A stretch of DNA of 15,057 bases from Eggerthellaceae bacterium (lineage in GTDB: Bacteria; Actinomycetota; Coriobacteriia; Coriobacteriales; Eggerthellaceae), in assembly GCA_900753095.1 (NCBI GenBank), contig CAADXT010000009.1:1-15057 (forward strand), read 5' to 3'. The notes below the pieces were generated by a model. That model was not told the origin of the DNA. It ran no database searches and was given only the letters and a program-made list of their open reading frames with translations. Shown one piece after another: positions 13,437 to 15,057 of the stretch. The translations under genes were made by a program, and so were the position numbers. Position 1 is the stretch's first letter, and every line of letters begins with the position of its first letter.

Positions 13437-14344
13437 TCAAGGGCTCCAATCAAATCGTTGACGTCGGCAACGCCCATTTCCTCGCAATACGACTCTATGC
13501 CCGAGATGACCTCAAGCGTGGCGCAAGGATTCATGAAATTGCCCGTGCCAACGGCAACCGCCGTTGCGCCGGCAAGCATGAACTCAACGGCATCGGTGCC
13601 GTCGACGATGCCGCCCATGCCAAGAATAGGCACCGAAACGGCCTTATGAACCTGCCATACCATGCGAAGCGCCACCGGCTTTACCGCAGGGCCGGACAAA
13701 CCGCCCACAACGCGTGCCAGGACGGGCTTCTTCTTGCGCGCATCAATGGCCATGCCAAGAAGCGTGTTGATAAGCGAAATGGCATCGGCGCCTGCTGCCT
13801 CGGCCGCCTTCGCAATCTCGGTGATGTCGGTGACGTTGGGAGTGAGCTTTACGAACAGCGGGCGCTTCGTGCGCTTACGGCATTCGGACACAACCTGCTG
13901 AACCATGGCGACATCGGTGCCGAACGTAAGTCCGCCGCTGTCAACATTGGGGCAAGAGATGTTCACCTCGTACGCATCGACGTCGTCCGTTTCCTCAAGC
14001 GATTCGACGACGGCAACGTACTCATCGATGCTGTGGCCCGAAACGTTCACGATAACGGTTGCGTCCTGCTGGCGAAGCCACGGCAGATCGCGGCTCTTCA
14101 GAACCTCAACGCCAGGGTTCTGCAAGCCGATGGAGTTCAGCATGCCGCTGGGCGTTTCGGCGATGCGAGGCGCGTCGTTTCCAGCCCACCCGTTGAGGGA
14201 GACGCCTTTTGTGGTAACCGCACCGAGCAAAGCCGGGTCAACGAACGCCGCATACTCACGGCCCGAGGCATACGTTCCCGATGCCGTGGTAACCGGGTTC
14301 TTCATCGTCAATCCGCCTAAATTGACGGAAAGGGAAACTGCCAT
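13430..14344 (-). CDS. pyrD: Dihydroorotate dehydrogenase, class 1B catalytic subunit
   Basis: 304 residues. FMN enzyme that oxidises dihydroorotate to orotate. The active base is Cys131 in NISCPN, the mark of cytosolic class 1 enzymes (class 2 uses Ser). Other signatures are NPVTTASGTY (16-25), TTKGVSL (44-50), NSIGLQNPG (70-78), KLTPNVTDI and the FMN phosphate loop GMGGIVDGTDAVEF with VAVGTGNF. The immediately upstream pyrK shows that it is the NAD-linked class 1B heterotetramer. Start ATG 14344 overlaps the pyrK stop by one base (TAATG). Confidence 0.97.
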   Translation of the reverse strand: MAVSLSVNLGGLTMKNPVTTASGTYASGREYAAFVDPALLGAVTTKGVSLNGWAGNDAPRIAETPSGMLNSIGLQNPGVEVLKSRDLPWLRQQDATVIVNVSGHSIDEYVAVVESLEETDDVDAYEVNISCPNVDSGGLTFGTDVAMVQQVVSECRKRTKRPLFVKLTPNVTDITEIAKAAEAAGADAISLINTLLGMAIDARKKKPVLARVVGGLSGPAVKPVALRMVWQVHKAVSVPILGMGGIVDGTDAVEFMLAGATAVAVGTGNFMNPCATLEVISGIESYCEEMGVADVNDLIGALEC

Positions 14345-15057
14345 TACCAGATCACCTCACTTGCATCGAACACAGGGCCGTCGACGCACGAGCGCTTCCT
14401 GCCCTGCTTCGTCTCGACAATGCAGGAAAGGCACGCCCCGATGCCGCATGCCATGCGCTTCTCAAGGGAGATGAACGTGGGAATGCCCGCCTTGAGCGTG
14501 ATGCCCGAAACGATTTTCATCATAGGTTCCGGACCGCAGCAAGCAACATAGTCGAAATGCTTTTCCTCAATGCGCTTCGCAACCACATCGGTGCAGAAGC
14601 CCGCATGGCCGCGAGAACCGTCGTCGGTGGCAATATGGGGCTCGGTGCCCAAGAGCTTGGCGTACTCAGGCTCAACAACAAGAGCCTGGGCGTTCTGGGC
14701 ACCAAGCACAACCTCGACATCGATGCCCTGGCCAACCAGCTCCTTCGCATGAAGGAACAAGGGCGCACCGCCTACGCCGCCGGCAACCAAAAGGGCATGC
14801 TCGATACCCTCAGGCGCATGCCAACCATGGCCAACAGGACCGATCACGCTAACTTCTGCCCCCGGCTGAACCGTGGTGAGGTGCTTGCTGCCAAAACCAA
14901 CCACCTGGTACAGGATGGTGATAACGCTGCAATCGTCGTTCACGTAGAACACCGAGAAGGGACGGCGCAGAATATGCCCCTCCATTCCCGGAATCTGCAT
15001 ATGAACGAACTGACCGGGCTCGAGCTGGGATGCCAGGTTCTCAACCTGGACATCAAC
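14344..15057 (-). CDS. pyrK: Dihydroorotate dehydrogenase electron transfer subunit PyrK (partial, 5' end missing)
   Basis: 237 residues are visible and the frame stays open to the right edge, so the true start is outside the window; the ATG at 15000 is internal, because the codons before it (LEPGQFVHMQIPG) belong to the conserved ferredoxin-reductase-like start. Domains: FAD-binding with LRRPFSVFYV, NAD-binding with VAGGVGGAPLFLHAKEL and CGPEPMM, and the C-terminal [2Fe-2S] motif CGIGACLSC followed by a fourth Cys in RSCVDGP. PyrK passes electrons from PyrD's FMN to NAD+. Very little of the N-terminus is missing (the family is about 250-270 residues). Confidence 0.96.
   Translation of the reverse strand, partial: VDVQVENLASQLEPGQFVHMQIPGMEGHILRRPFSVFYVNDDCSVITILYQVVGFGSKHLTTVQPGAEVSVIGPVGHGWHAPEGIEHALLVAGGVGGAPLFLHAKELVGQGIDVEVVLGAQNAQALVVEPEYAKLLGTEPHIATDDGSRGHAGFCTDVVAKRIEEKHFDYVACCGPEPMMKIVSGITLKAGIPTFISLEKRMACGIGACLSCIVETKQGRKRSCVDGPVFDASEVIW

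Noticed and set aside
1..15057. CRISPR array, tRNA/rRNA genes, insertion sequences, prophage or toxin-antitoxin genes
   Set aside because: No regularly spaced repeats, no transposase or integrase-like protein and no tRNA-like fold with CCA end was seen; gaps between genes are short and accounted for.

Overview
This window looks like a housekeeping chromosomal segment of a moderately high-GC actinobacterium, most likely class Coriobacteriia (an Eggerthella/Slackia-like lineage). Evidence for an actinobacterium: an actinobacterial-type integration host factor gene (mihF) next to gmk and rpoZ; the order comEA-comEC-holA convergent with rpsT, followed by lepA, hemW and hrcA; and class 1B pyrK-pyrD-pyrF. 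The lineage below phylum is inference, because no rRNA or tRNA gene is present. All genes are on the minus strand except rpsT. There is no mobile element, CRISPR array, phage gene or RNA gene that I can support.

Layout, read in minus-strand transcription order from right to left. (1) 15057-12261: a pyrimidine operon, pyrK (5' end outside the window), pyrD, pyrF and a small PyrE-like protein that lacks the PRPP-binding signature. The genes touch or overlap, and a strong GC-rich hairpin with a T-run (12203-12237) ends the unit. (2) 12260-11970: a 290-nt regulatory stretch with several inverted repeats and a good extended -10 promoter. (3) 11969-9556: mihF-gmk-rpoZ-thiI, tightly packed and closed by a terminator (9525-9552). 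(4) 9426-5411: comEA-comEC-holA, i.e. the DNA receptor and channel of transformation plus the DNA polymerase III delta subunit. (5) 4812-5306 on the plus strand: rpsT, with an unusual 76-residue Ala/Lys/Glu-rich C-terminal tail. It faces holA across a bidirectional terminator (5354-5387). (6) 4600-483: lepA, a small one-helix membrane protein, dusB and hemW, in a close array. (7) 417-1: a CIRCE operator and the first 115 codons of hrcA, the heat-shock repressor that binds CIRCE.

The genes cover translation and ribosome function (lepA, rpsT, dusB, thiI), nucleotide supply (pyrK/D/F, gmk), transcription (rpoZ), chromosome organisation and replication (mihF, holA), DNA uptake (comEA/EC), heme delivery (hemW) and stress control (hrcA). 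No wholly novel system was seen. The observations most worth a second look are the degenerate PyrE-like protein, the extended ribosomal protein S20, the palindrome-rich region upstream of mihF, and the near-consensus CIRCE that makes hrcA look autoregulated and separable from the lepA-hemW unit.
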